From: Paenirhizobium cremeum
Lineage (GTDB): Bacteria > Pseudomonadota > Alphaproteobacteria > Rhizobiales > Rhizobiaceae
DNA: 64,000 nt
NCBI RefSeq assembly: GCF_022884085.1
Contig: NZ_JAGGCS010000005.1
Span: 124,001-188,000, forward strand
Direction: 5' to 3'
Part shown: positions 18,442 through 26,551 of the stretch, piece after piece
How the letters are laid out: every line of letters begins with the position of its first letter
How positions within the stretch are numbered: position 1 is the stretch's first letter
Made by a program: the position numbers and the translations under genes
Notes under the pieces: model-generated
What the model was told of the DNA's origin: nothing
Databases searched by the model: none
Seen by the model: the letters and a program-made list of their open reading frames with translations, nothing else

Positions 18442-19047
18442 GTGAAGAGCACATTTCTTATCGGCTGGTCGGTAGCTATCGCCGTGTTTGCTGCATCGCC
18501 CGCTGCCGCGCAGAGCGCCTGGCAGGCCATCGAGAAGATTGAGACTTATTCGATCCGCGGACAGACCGGCCCCGAACTTTACGCCTCCATCGGCGAACGT
18601 GGCCCGGTGATCGGCGGTGACGTGCGCGCCATCGCCCATACCGGTTTCAAGCTGACCTGGCGGCGGGATTACCAGCCCCGCGGCACTGCCTGCGTTCTGG
18701 CGAGCGCGGTTCCGAAGCTCATCATCACCTATACGTTGCCGAAGCCGGCCAATCCCTTACCTCCGGCCGTCCGGCAGAAGTGGGACCGCTTCTATGCCGG
18801 CATCCAGGCACATGAACGTGTGCATGGCGATTTCATCAAGGAACTCGTTCGGCAGATCGAGGCGGTATCGGTCGGCCTGACCGTCGCTGACGATCCGGGT
18901 TGCAAGAAGATCAGGACCGAGCTGACCAGCCGGCTGGGTGAGCTTTCCCGCGCCGAACGCCAGCGAAGCCGTGATTTCGACCGCGTCGAAATGAGCGATG
19001 GCGGCAATGTCCACCAGCTCATTCTCGCTCTCGTGAACGGCGGATAA
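18442..19047 (+). CDS. DUF922 putative secreted zinc protease
   Basis: A 201-residue protein with a signal peptide (to about residue 24, ending AAAQS) and a DUF922 domain. The zinc-protease motif HERVH stands at residues 124-128 in IQAHERVHGDFIKEL, and the preceding region (TYTLPKPAN, KWDRFYAGI) is typical of the family. DUF922 members are predicted, not proven, metalloproteases. The start is a GTG at 18442 with AGGGA seven bases upstream; a longer open frame to 18196 lacks protein character. Transcribed alone, 92 bp before the LysR gene. Confidence 0.83.
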   Translation: MKSTFLIGWSVAIAVFAASPAAAQSAWQAIEKIETYSIRGQTGPELYASIGERGPVIGGDVRAIAHTGFKLTWRRDYQPRGTACVLASAVPKLIITYTLPKPANPLPPAVRQKWDRFYAGIQAHERVHGDFIKELVRQIEAVSVGLTVADDPGCKKIRTELTSRLGELSRAERQRSRDFDRVEMSDGGNVHQLILALVNGG

Positions 19048-19139
19048 CAAGACGATCCCACGCACGGGAACTGACATTTCCGCCGGCGCCGTGTAGGGCT
19101 TGTCCGATATCGCGTGGCAGGGCCGGAGAACCGCAGAGC

Positions 19140-20060
19140 ATGGATCGACTGGATTGCATCCGCATGTTTGTCGCCGTGATGGATACGGGCAGCTTTGCCG
19201 CCGCTGCAGCCCGGCTCGGCATCAGCAGCAGCCAGGCGTCAAAGTTGGTCTCGCGCCTTGAAGCCGAACTCGGCGTGCAACTCATCAAACGCACGACCAG
19301 GGTGCTTTCGCCGACCGAGGCCGGCACCTCCTATTGCGAAAGGGCAAGGGCGCTGCTCGAGGAATTCGACCAGCTCGACGCCTCCGTCCGTAATGTCTCC
19401 GCCGCACCCTCCGGCCTTTTGCGGATTGCCGCGCCGATCACGTTCGGCACCCGACAGCTCGCGCCTTTGCTGAACGCTTTCGCCGAGCAATATCCGGACA
19501 TCCAGATCGACGTCAGCTTCTCGGACCGGCCTGTCAATCTGGTGGAGGAGGGATTCGATGTTGCCGTGCGGATCGGCCACCCTGCCGACAGCACGCTGAT
19601 CGCGAGGCGGCTCTGCGCCATCCGTATCGTCGTCATCGCCTCGCCCGCCTATCTCGCCGTCCACGGCACGCCGATGGCGCCCGAGGAACTCGCGGGCCAT
19701 GCCTGCATCGTCGATACCAATTTCCGTGATCCCCTGCAGTGGCGTTTTCGGCCCGGCGGGGAAGCGGTCATCGCCGTCTCCGTTCACGGGCGGATGCGTT
19801 TTTCCAACACCGAGGCCTGCCTGTCGGCGGCTGTGGCCGGCCTCGGGATCGCTCGGGTGCCGAGTTTCGTTGCCGGTGCCACTCTCGCCGCCGGCGACGT
19901 TCGCCAGCTCTTCCAGGGGCTGGAAGATGAACCTCGTGGCCTCTACGCGCTCTATCCGCCTGGCCGCTACCTTGCCGCGAAAGTGCGTGTGCTCGTCGAT
20001 TTCCTGGCGGAGCGTTTCCGCGGCGAGCCCCCATGGGATGTTGGTTGGCGAGATGATTAA
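19140..20060 (+). CDS. LysR-family transcriptional regulator, probably of quinone detoxification
   Basis: A 306-residue LysR protein of the CrgA/AaeR-like branch: N-terminal HTH (FAAAAARLGISSSQASKLVSRLE, about 19-41), then the periplasmic-binding-like effector domain (FSDRPVNLVEEGFDVAVRIG). It has five cysteines (6, 66, 159, 189, 227), enough for thiol sensing of electrophiles, which is inference. It is co-oriented with and 108 bp upstream of the VOC, hydroquinone-reductase and esterase genes. An inverted repeat starts in its stop codon, where it could bind to control those genes. Confidence 0.9.
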   Translation: MDRLDCIRMFVAVMDTGSFAAAAARLGISSSQASKLVSRLEAELGVQLIKRTTRVLSPTEAGTSYCERARALLEEFDQLDASVRNVSAAPSGLLRIAAPITFGTRQLAPLLNAFAEQYPDIQIDVSFSDRPVNLVEEGFDVAVRIGHPADSTLIARRLCAIRIVVIASPAYLAVHGTPMAPEELAGHACIVDTNFRDPLQWRFRPGGEAVIAVSVHGRMRFSNTEACLSAAVAGLGIARVPSFVAGATLAAGDVRQLFQGLEDEPRGLYALYPPGRYLAAKVRVLVDFLAERFRGEPPWDVGWRDD

Positions 20061-20098
20061 TTCCATTTTGGACGTAATTTTCGTCCGATTAATGGGAT
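20060..20098. promoter_or_regulatory. Nested inverted repeat, candidate LysR operator
   Basis: Two inverted repeats share one centre: inner GGACG (20070-20074) with CGTCC (20082-20086), and outer ATTCCATT (20060-20067) with AATGGGAT (20091-20098), matching at seven of eight positions. The AT-rich centre TAATTTT suits LysR binding. A GATAAT at 20096-20101 could be a -10 box. The site lies 70 to 110 bases before the VOC start. Confidence 0.6.
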
Positions 20099-20168
20099 AA
20101 TACTTCGAATGGAAATGATGCATATCGAACCGGACGAACCTCTGTTCGTATCGTCTGGGAGATTGCTC

Positions 20169-21065
20169 ATGGTCGATGGCTCCGTCATTTCCTCCGTTCG
20201 GCGGCACAAGGCTGATACCGTTAAAACCGTCGCGGACAACAGCTTCGCGATCGGTCGCGTTGTGCTGACCGTAAACGACCTCGATGCCGTCAGCAGTTTC
20301 TATCGGCAGGTGGTCGGCCTTCATCTGCTGAGAGGCGATGCCGCATCCGTCGAACTCGGCGCTGGCGGCAAAACCCTGCTCGAACTGCGCCGCGATATAT
20401 CTGCCCGCCGTCGTTCTCCGCGCGAGGCCGGCCTCTTTCACACCGCTTTCCTGCTGCCGTCGCGCGCCGATCTCGGGCGCTGGATACGCCATGCGATGGA
20501 GAGCCGGGCGAGGGTCGCCGGCGCCTCCGACCACGCCGTCAGCGAGGCGCTTTATCTCTCCGACCCGGAAGGAAACGGCATCGAGATCTATGCCGATCGC
20601 CCGATCCTCGAATGGCGTTGGCGCGACGGTCAGGTCTACATGCCGTCCGACCGGCTCGACATCGACAGCATTCTCGCGACTGCCGGTGACGATCGCTGGA
20701 AGGGATTTCCCGAAGGCTCGTGCATTGGCCATGTTCACCTGCAGGTCGGCGCGATAGATGCCGCCGAGGCCTTCTATCATGGGGTTCTCGGTCTAGACAT
20801 CACCAGCCGCTATCCGGGCGGCACCTTCTACGCCGTCAACGGCTATCACCACCATCTGGCGACCAATATCTGGAACAGCCGGGGAGCCGGCCCGCGCAAC
20901 TATCCGAGCACGGGCCTGGAAAGCGTCGAGTTCATTGCCGGGTCGCGTTTCGTCGATCCGGTCCGGCATCGCCTCGATACGTCTGCGGCAGCCACGGCCT
21001 TCACCATAGCCGATCCCTGGGGCACGAAGATCGCCTTCGAGACCCGCGATACGGCCGCGAACTGA
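20169..21065 (+). CDS. VOC-family ring-cleaving dioxygenase (MhqO/CatE-like)
   Basis: A 298-residue cytosolic protein with two glyoxalase/VOC modules. Likely Fe ligands: His in GLFHTAFLLPS, His in IGHVHLQVGAIDAA, and Glu in DPEGNGIEIYAD, with the GYHHHLATNIW block. In Bacillus MhqO/CatE relatives open catechols or hydroquinones. It is a paralogue of the Tat-signal VOC protein at 5974 but lacks a signal. I chose the ATG at 20169 (GGGAGA seven bases upstream) over ATGs 60 and 54 bases earlier. The hydroquinone-reductase gene follows after 12 bp. Confidence 0.87.
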   Translation: MVDGSVISSVRRHKADTVKTVADNSFAIGRVVLTVNDLDAVSSFYRQVVGLHLLRGDAASVELGAGGKTLLELRRDISARRRSPREAGLFHTAFLLPSRADLGRWIRHAMESRARVAGASDHAVSEALYLSDPEGNGIEIYADRPILEWRWRDGQVYMPSDRLDIDSILATAGDDRWKGFPEGSCIGHVHLQVGAIDAAEAFYHGVLGLDITSRYPGGTFYAVNGYHHHLATNIWNSRGAGPRNYPSTGLESVEFIAGSRFVDPVRHRLDTSAAATAFTIADPWGTKIAFETRDTAAN

Positions 21066-21077
21066 GGAGAAACAATC

Positions 21078-22067
21078 ATGCTTGTCGATGGCAAATGGAC
21101 GGCCGAGTGGCATCCGGTCCAGGCGACCGATGCGAAGGGTGGTTTCGTGCGGCAGATCTCGGGTTTTCGCAACTGGGTCACGCCGGATGGCAGCGCCGGC
21201 CCGACGGGTGAGGACGGCTTCAAGGCGGAGGCCGGGCGCTATCATCTTTATGTCGCTCTGATCTGCCCCTGGGCGTCGCGCACACTGATCGGCCGCAAGC
21301 TGAAAAAGCTCGACCGCGCCATTTCCGTTTCCGTCGTGGAGCCGGCCCTTTCCCCCGAGGGATGGCGGTTCGGAACCTATCCCGGATCGAACCTCGATAC
21401 ACTGAACGGCGCCACCTACATGCACCAGATCTATACAAGCGCGGATCCGCATTACACCGGGCGCGCCACGGTGCCGGTTCTGTGGGACAAGCAGCGCAAG
21501 ACTATCGTGAACAATGAGTCGGCCGATATCCTGCGCATGCTGAATTCGGGCTTCGGCAAACTGGCGGATGACACGTTCGATTTTTATCCGGAGCCGCTTC
21601 GTGACGAGATCGATGCGCTCAACGACCGCATTTATCCGCGTCTCAATAACGGCGTCTATCGCGCCGGCTTCGCAACGACGCAGATTGCTTATGAAGAGGC
21701 GTTCGCGGACGTCTTCTCCATGCTCGACGAACTGGAGGAGCGGCTCGCCGGCGGAGAGCCTTATCTCTTCGGCGTCAATCTGACCGAAGCCGATATTCGT
21801 CTTTTCGTGACGCTGGTACGCTTCGATGCCGCCTATTTCGGGCTCTTCAAGTGCAACCTGAGGCGCATCGCCGACTATCCGGCGCTGAACACCTATTTTT
21901 ATCGGGTTCTGGCGATTCCGGGCGTCGCCGAGACCGTCAGCATCGACCATATCAAGCAGGGCTATTACTCCATCAAGGCGCTCAATCCGAACGGCATCGT
22001 ACCGGTCGGGCCGGATCTTCCAGGTCTCGCACCGGTCGGTCTGAGCGCAGTTTACCCCTCCGCCTGA
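21078..22067 (+). CDS. Glutathionyl-hydroquinone reductase (Xi-class GST)
   Basis: A 329-residue Xi-class glutathione transferase. The catalytic Cys63 is in CPWASRTL, the glutathione site is NNESADILRML, and the all-alpha domain ends with the Xi-type DHIKQGYYSIKALNPNGIVP tail. Enzymes of this class (YqjG, PcpF) reductively release glutathione from glutathionyl-hydroquinones, a repair step after quinones conjugate with GSH. It is 12 bp after the VOC dioxygenase and 17 bp before the esterase, so one mRNA is likely. Confidence 0.93.
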   Translation: MLVDGKWTAEWHPVQATDAKGGFVRQISGFRNWVTPDGSAGPTGEDGFKAEAGRYHLYVALICPWASRTLIGRKLKKLDRAISVSVVEPALSPEGWRFGTYPGSNLDTLNGATYMHQIYTSADPHYTGRATVPVLWDKQRKTIVNNESADILRMLNSGFGKLADDTFDFYPEPLRDEIDALNDRIYPRLNNGVYRAGFATTQIAYEEAFADVFSMLDELEERLAGGEPYLFGVNLTEADIRLFVTLVRFDAAYFGLFKCNLRRIADYPALNTYFYRVLAIPGVAETVSIDHIKQGYYSIKALNPNGIVPVGPDLPGLAPVGLSAVYPSA

Positions 22068-22084
22068 CTCTTCCGGGAAAGACA

Positions 22085-22699
22085 ATGACGAATACCGAGG
22101 CAAAAGCTCTTGTAATCCTCCTGCACGGCGTCGGCTCCAGCGGTGCCGACCTCGCCGCACTGGTTCCCGTCATGGCACCGGCGCTGCCGGGCATCGTTTT
22201 CGATGCGCCGAATGCGCCGCATCCCTGCGATTTCAACTCCGGCCACCAATGGTTCAGCGTTGTCGGCGTAACGGCCGAAAATCGGGCCGAAAGGATCCGC
22301 GCCGCGCGCGGCGCATTCGATGCCGTCGTAAGCGAATCCATAAAAAGGAACGGGTTCTACGGCCGGCTGGACCGTGTGGCTTTTCTCGGTTTTTCGCAGG
22401 GTACGATCATGGCGCTCGATGCGCTGGTCTCGGGGCGCTGGCCGGTGGGCGCCGTCGTTGGCCTTTCGGGACGGCTCTCGACCGACGATATGGCGGACAA
22501 TATCCCGCCCACGCCCGTGCTGCTGCAGCACGGCGCCATGGACGGCGTCATTCCCGTCGGGGAAACGCTGGAGGCGGAAAGGCGGTTGAAGGCCCTGGGC
22601 GTTCCGGTCGAAACGCTGATCGTGCAGAGCCTGGGTCATTCGATCTCAGCCGAAGGCATTAACAGGGCGAGTGCCTTTCTCGCGCGGCATCTTGCCTGA
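22085..22699 (+). CDS. Alpha/beta-hydrolase, MhqD-like phospholipase/carboxylesterase
   Basis: A 204-residue minimal alpha/beta hydrolase. The oxyanion loop is LLHGVGSSG, the nucleophile Ser104 is in GFSQG, and the remaining triad is Asp in HGAMDGVIP and His in LGHSIS. The size and motifs match the phospholipase/carboxylesterase group that includes Bacillus MhqD, induced by methylhydroquinone. The start has GGGAAAG upstream. It is the last gene of the unit; a CTCCCC/GGGGAG stem lies 80 bases downstream but has no proper T-run. Confidence 0.88.
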   Translation: MTNTEAKALVILLHGVGSSGADLAALVPVMAPALPGIVFDAPNAPHPCDFNSGHQWFSVVGVTAENRAERIRAARGAFDAVVSESIKRNGFYGRLDRVAFLGFSQGTIMALDALVSGRWPVGAVVGLSGRLSTDDMADNIPPTPVLLQHGAMDGVIPVGETLEAERRLKALGVPVETLIVQSLGHSISAEGINRASAFLARHLA

Positions 22700-22881
22700 A
22701 CGTGACTGAAGGATTGGAAACCTCGAAATCCTTGCGCTGAAAAAACTGACCTTTTTTGGTTCATGTCGGCATTTCTTGATCCTCCCCCAACTCCTGGGGA
22801 GTGTATTTGCCCGGTTTTCCACAGTGCATCGATTGCGAGTGAAACTAAAATTCGATATTCTTCACAATTAAAGGTTGCCGA

Positions 22882-23976
22882 ATGGGGAGACGTCGACGTT
22901 TGGTCGTTCGACGTCAGGCAGCCGACAGGCGGCGGGTGGGGCATTTGGGAACGAGGCGGCGACGTCAGCGTCAGGAAAGAGTAACGCTTCTCGATGTGGC
23001 GGCTGCTGCGGGAGTAAGTTCCATCACGGTTTCGAGAGCGCTGCGGAATCCGGAGAAAGTCTCTCCGATTCTTCGCGAAGCGATACTGAAGATCGTCGAG
23101 GACATGGGCTACGTGCCGGATTTCGCCGCTCGGGCGCTGGCCAGCCAGAACAGCGGCATCATCGGAGTGCTTTCTCCGGCCCTGACCAACTACGCCTTCT
23201 TCGGGGTCATGCGCGGCATAGAAGATCGGGTCCGCTCGACCGACCTGCGAATACAATATGCCAATACGCATTACGAACCCGCAGATGAGATCAAGCAATT
23301 GCGCCTGTTCTTTGCCCAGAACCCCGCCGGTATCATCATCGCCGGTGTCGAGGAACATCCTGACGTTCTGGACCTGCTGAAAAAGGCTCCCTGTCCGGTC
23401 GTGCAGATCATGGACATAACCAGTGAACCGACCGACATGGCGATCGGCATAAGCCACCGCCTTGCTGCCGAGGCGGCCACAAGCCACCTGCTCCAGCGAG
23501 GCTTTCGGCGGATAGCTCTGATGGGCGGTCGCTGGGATATCCGCAGCCGGCGCCGTCTCGACGGCTATCGCGCAGTGATGGAGAAGGCAGGTCTCTACGA
23601 TCCAGACCTCGTATTCTCGCTCGATGTCCACACGAGTGTCGGATTGGGAGGGCATCTGCTCGACCGTCTGCTTCGCAAGGTGCCGGACGCCGACGCAGCC
23701 TTCTGCCACAATGACGATATCGCTCTCGGCGCATTGTTCGAATGCCAGCGGCGCGGCATACGGATGCCGGAGGATTTCGGTATTTGCGGTTTCAACGACC
23801 TCGAATATGCCGGTGCGTCGATGCCAAGCATGACGACGGTCCGCGTGCCGCGTTATGAGATCGGCTACAGGGCGGTCGACATGATCGTTCGCGCCTCCGG
23901 CGACGGCGTTCAGCCGGAAACCCAGATCGATCTGGGTTTTCATCTCGTCGAGCGGGAGACCACGGCTCGGGTCTGA
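22882..23976 (+). CDS. LacI-family transcriptional regulator
   Basis: A 364-residue regulator. An Arg-rich N-terminal extension of about 33 residues precedes the HTH and hinge (VTLLDVAAAAGVSSITVSRAL; GYVPDFAARALAS), then a periplasmic-binding-like sugar domain (GIIGVLSPALTNYAFFGVM; FCHNDDIALGALFECQ; ICGFNDLEYAGASMPSMTTV). The sequence resembles gluconate-type GntR regulators. The ATG at 22882 has AAAGG at good spacing; the long basic leader is odd, and an internal GTG or TTG start remains possible. No sugar-catabolic genes adjoin it, so the target is elsewhere. Confidence 0.87.
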   Translation: MGRRRRLVVRRQAADRRRVGHLGTRRRRQRQERVTLLDVAAAAGVSSITVSRALRNPEKVSPILREAILKIVEDMGYVPDFAARALASQNSGIIGVLSPALTNYAFFGVMRGIEDRVRSTDLRIQYANTHYEPADEIKQLRLFFAQNPAGIIIAGVEEHPDVLDLLKKAPCPVVQIMDITSEPTDMAIGISHRLAAEAATSHLLQRGFRRIALMGGRWDIRSRRRLDGYRAVMEKAGLYDPDLVFSLDVHTSVGLGGHLLDRLLRKVPDADAAFCHNDDIALGALFECQRRGIRMPEDFGICGFNDLEYAGASMPSMTTVRVPRYEIGYRAVDMIVRASGDGVQPETQIDLGFHLVERETTARV

Positions 23977-23997
23977 TCCGCTGTGCGGGCATCCGCG

Positions 23998-24522
23998 TCA
24001 GCTTTTCCCTTCGCCGTAATCGCATCCCTTCTCGGGTGAGAAATCCGCCGATCCGTCCGGTTTGAAAACCTCGGGATTTTCCGTGTAGACCGGACCGACG
24101 ACGAGAGGTTTCGCGGGCAGGATGCTCTGATCCACATCGGAAGTGACCGTCGTGTCGATGGATTGCAGCAGTTCGCCGCGGCCGTCGACGATGCGGATTG
24201 TAACCGCATAGGGGCGTTCCTTGCGCACACAATGGATGGGCGGGCTTTCGAGCGTGATCCTTTCCCAGAAGGGAAAGATCTTCTCGCGTGTCCTGATCGG
24301 TTCACCGCCGGCCGGATTCTCGAATGCGGCTTCCGCATAGCTTTCCTCGGGCAGGGGGCCGTTGCGCGCCAGGGTGAGCAGGTAGGTGGCTTTGGCGACC
24401 CGGTAGTTGAAGACGAAAAGCTTGCCGGAAATCGCAAGCGGTCCTTCCTCTTCGCGTTGGCATCCTGCAAGGGCCGCGACGCCGAGCATGAACAGGACGG
24501 TTGCGGTGATCCGGGCCGTCAT
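23998..24522 (-). CDS. Hypothetical lipoprotein coupled to the CGNR gene
   Basis: A 174-residue protein: signal peptide with lipobox LAGC near residue 20, then a beta-rich domain (ISGKLFVFNYRVAKATYLLTL; IFPFWERITLES; PYAVTIRIVDGRGELL) with two further cysteines (IHCVRK, GCDYGEGKS). I do not recognise the family. It starts at 24522 with a strong AAGGAAGGA upstream, overlapping the CGNR stop by four bases, so expression is coupled to that putative regulator. It could sense or bind something in the periplasm for the neighbouring permease; that is only inference. Confidence 0.8.
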   Translation of the reverse strand: MTARITATVLFMLGVAALAGCQREEEGPLAISGKLFVFNYRVAKATYLLTLARNGPLPEESYAEAAFENPAGGEPIRTREKIFPFWERITLESPPIHCVRKERPYAVTIRIVDGRGELLQSIDTTVTSDVDQSILPAKPLVVGPVYTENPEVFKPDGSADFSPEKGCDYGEGKS

Positions 24523-25067
24523 GACTGTCCTTCCTTCTTCCTGCGATAATGGCGGTTCGCCTTCACCCGGTTGCCGCAGACCGCCATGTCGCACCACGCC
24601 CGGCTCCGGTTCTTGCTTCTGTCGAGAAACAACCAGCCGCAATTGCCGCAGATCTTCATTCGTTCAGGCTCCGGCACACTGATTAATGCGAGCGCCGAAC
24701 GAGCCGTCGCCGCTTCCAGCGACTGCTCGCTCTCCGCGCCTCTCAAGGCGGCGGCGGCGGCATCCAGTAACTCGGCGAGTGCCGTGCGGCTCTCCCGTCC
24801 GAGAGTGCGGCCGCGAAAATAACGGTCGATCGCCTCACGCAGTACGATCAGCCGCTCCCGGTTTTGCCTGGAAACGGCCGCAAGGTCGCCGAACAGAGCC
24901 CTCTCGGCGGAAAAGGTGGAGGCGGCGGCGGCAAAGTTGTCCAACTGGCGATCGTCGGCGAAGCGATCGACGGTTCGCTGCGCATCGAAGCGCAGGATGA
25001 CGCTGTTCGCCACGTCTAGCGCCAGCGCGCCGCCGGCAAAACGGTGAGGAGTCCAAGTGAAGCTCAT
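24519..25067 (-). CDS. CGNR zinc-finger protein with ABATE domain, putative regulator
   Basis: A 182-residue protein. The N-terminal ABATE domain (FAGGALALDVANSVI and the helical region to about 110) is followed by the CGNR zinc finger: KICGNCGWLFLDRSKNRSR then WCDMAVCGNRVKANRHYRRK, four cysteines plus the CGNR signature. The family is predicted to bind DNA as a stress-type regulator. The ATG at 25067 is only eight bases from a 34-bp palindrome, so autoregulation is plausible. The lipoprotein gene overlaps its 3' end and an orphan permease diverges from it. Confidence 0.92.
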   Translation of the reverse strand: MSFTWTPHRFAGGALALDVANSVILRFDAQRTVDRFADDRQLDNFAAAASTFSAERALFGDLAAVSRQNRERLIVLREAIDRYFRGRTLGRESRTALAELLDAAAAALRGAESEQSLEAATARSALALISVPEPERMKICGNCGWLFLDRSKNRSRAWCDMAVCGNRVKANRHYRRKKEGQS

Positions 25068-25074
25068 GGCGGAA

Positions 25075-25108
25075 TTATAACTGGTAAAAATATGTTTACT
25101 AGTTATAA
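25075..25108. promoter_or_regulatory. 34-bp near-perfect palindrome between CGNR and permease genes
   Basis: The left half TTATAACTGGTAAAAAT (25075-25091) and the reverse complement of the right half, TTATAACTAGTAAACAT, agree at 15 of 17 positions. The palindrome fills most of the 59-base gap between two divergent start codons. It is far more AT-rich than its surroundings and would overlap both promoters, so it is a strong candidate operator, most simply for the CGNR protein. Confidence 0.8.
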
Positions 25109-25126
25109 ATGCGCGAGGAGGCGACA

Positions 25127-26023
25127 ATGTCCTACCTGCTGCAACAATTGGCCAATGCCGTACCGATCGCCGCGCTCTATGCTGCGCTCGCGTTCGGCTA
25201 TGCGCTTGCCTTCGGCATGACCCGGCGTCCGGATATCACCTACGGCGCGCTTTTTGCCTTTGCCGGGCAGGTCTTCTTGTTGTTTGCCCATATCGGCTGG
25301 AATCGACTCTTTCTCGTGCTGCCGGCGACGCTGGCGCTCGCGTCAGCCGCTTCGCTGGTCTACACGGCGACCGTCGGCACAGGCATTGCCCGGCATGTTC
25401 TGAGGCCGCTGCACAACGCCTCGACCAATGCGGTGATCGTGGCATCGCTGGCGCTGGTCCTCCTGCTCTCGGAATTCATGCGTCTGTCGATGAATAGCCG
25501 CGAACTCTGGCTTTCGCCATTTTTGAACGGGCGCATCGTCTTCTGGCGGCAGGACGGCTTCGAGGTCGGCCTGACGGTCATCCAGCTTGGCAGCGCGGCG
25601 TTCATGACCGGACTGGTTGCCGTCGGCCATGCCGTCTTGACCCGCAGCCGTTTAGGCAGGGCCTGGCGGGCGGTGGCAGACGATCCCCGTGCCGCGCGCC
25701 TTTGCGGTGTCGATGCCGATGGTGTCTTTGTTCTGTCCTATGTGTCGGCAGCGTCGATTGCCGCGATCTGCGGCATTCTCGCGACATCCTATTATGGCTC
25801 GATGGATTTTGCCTCCGGCCTGCTGTTCGGCCTGAAGATCGTGTTGATCGCCGCCGTCGGTGGATATTCCGTGCCTTTGAAATCGGCGCTGGGGGCCGCT
25901 TTGGTCGGTCTCGCTGAAACCCTCTGGGGCGGCTATGCGCCGCTTCTCTGGCGGGATGCCGCGATCATCTCGGCGCTGGTCCTGCTTCTGGTCGCAAGCC
26001 GTCGGGAGCGGCCCCTTCCTTGA
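25127..26023 (+). CDS. LivH-like branched-chain amino-acid-type ABC permease, orphan
   Basis: A 298-residue inner-membrane protein with eight or nine hydrophobic segments, matching the LivH/BPD_transp_2 fold: ALAFGYALAFGMTRRPDITYGA at the N-terminus (two blocks), NAVIVASLALVLLLSE in the middle, and the LivH-type loop RSRLGRAWRAVADDP then ARLCGVD, followed by GLKIVLIAAVGG. The start at 25127 has AGGAGG upstream. No LivM, ATPase or binding protein gene adjoins it. It is divergent from the CGNR gene and its stop abuts that of moaE. Either it borrows a distant transporter's ATPase or it works otherwise. Confidence 0.88.
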   Translation: MSYLLQQLANAVPIAALYAALAFGYALAFGMTRRPDITYGALFAFAGQVFLLFAHIGWNRLFLVLPATLALASAASLVYTATVGTGIARHVLRPLHNASTNAVIVASLALVLLLSEFMRLSMNSRELWLSPFLNGRIVFWRQDGFEVGLTVIQLGSAAFMTGLVAVGHAVLTRSRLGRAWRAVADDPRAARLCGVDADGVFVLSYVSAASIAAICGILATSYYGSMDFASGLLFGLKIVLIAAVGGYSVPLKSALGAALVGLAETLWGGYAPLLWRDAAIISALVLLLVASRRERPLP

Positions 26024-26485
26024 TTATCGCCACTTGTCGCGGGCGCGGTCGTCGGCGTCCCTGGCTGCCACCCACTGTCCGCTCACCCCGTCCAGCATGT
26101 GCTCCTTCTTCCAGAACGGAGCCGAGGTCTTCAGATAATCCATCATGAAACTGGCGCCGTCGAAGGCAGCCTGCCGGTGCGGTGCCGCCGCGATGACCAG
26201 GACGATCTGTGCTCCGGCCTCGATCCGTCCGAAACGGTGAATGGCGGTGAGCGCCTGAAGATGGAAGCGCTCGATGGCCTCCAGTGCGATGCGGCGCATT
26301 TCCGCTTCCGCCATGCCGGGATAATGCTCCAGTTCCAGGGCCGAGAGTGAACCGCCTTCGTCGCGGCAAAGTCCGATGAAGGAGACCAGGGCGCCGATAT
26401 CCCGGCGTCCCTCGGTGATGGCGCGCGTTTCGGCCGCGCCGTCGAAGTCCTCGGCTTGTACGCGGATGATCGGAATGACGGTCAT
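26024..26485 (-). CDS. moaE: Molybdopterin synthase catalytic subunit MoaE
   Basis: A 153-residue large subunit of molybdopterin synthase, which puts two sulfurs from MoaD thiocarboxylate onto cyclic pyranopterin. Family blocks are visible: GALVSFIGLCRDEGG, LELEHYPGMAEAEM, HRFGRIEAGAQIV, and the active-site lysines of PFWKKEHMLDG. GGGGGA lies seven bases before the ATG at 26485; a start 15 bases upstream is less well placed. It follows moaD after 66 bases. A molybdenum enzyme (34181) is in the same window. Confidence 0.95.
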   Translation of the reverse strand: MTVIPIIRVQAEDFDGAAETRAITEGRRDIGALVSFIGLCRDEGGSLSALELEHYPGMAEAEMRRIALEAIERFHLQALTAIHRFGRIEAGAQIVLVIAAAPHRQAAFDGASFMMDYLKTSAPFWKKEHMLDGVSGQWVAARDADDRARDKWR

Positions 26486-26551
26486 CGTCTCGTCCCCCAT
26501 TTCCTGTTCGGCGAAGCGCGCCGAATATCCCGTGCGTCCGGCGTGGCGTAG

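Noticed and set aside
22783-22802. CTCCCC/GGGGAG stem after the esterase gene as a terminator
   Set aside because: Stem is short and lacks a T-run; it could equally be part of the LacI-gene promoter region.
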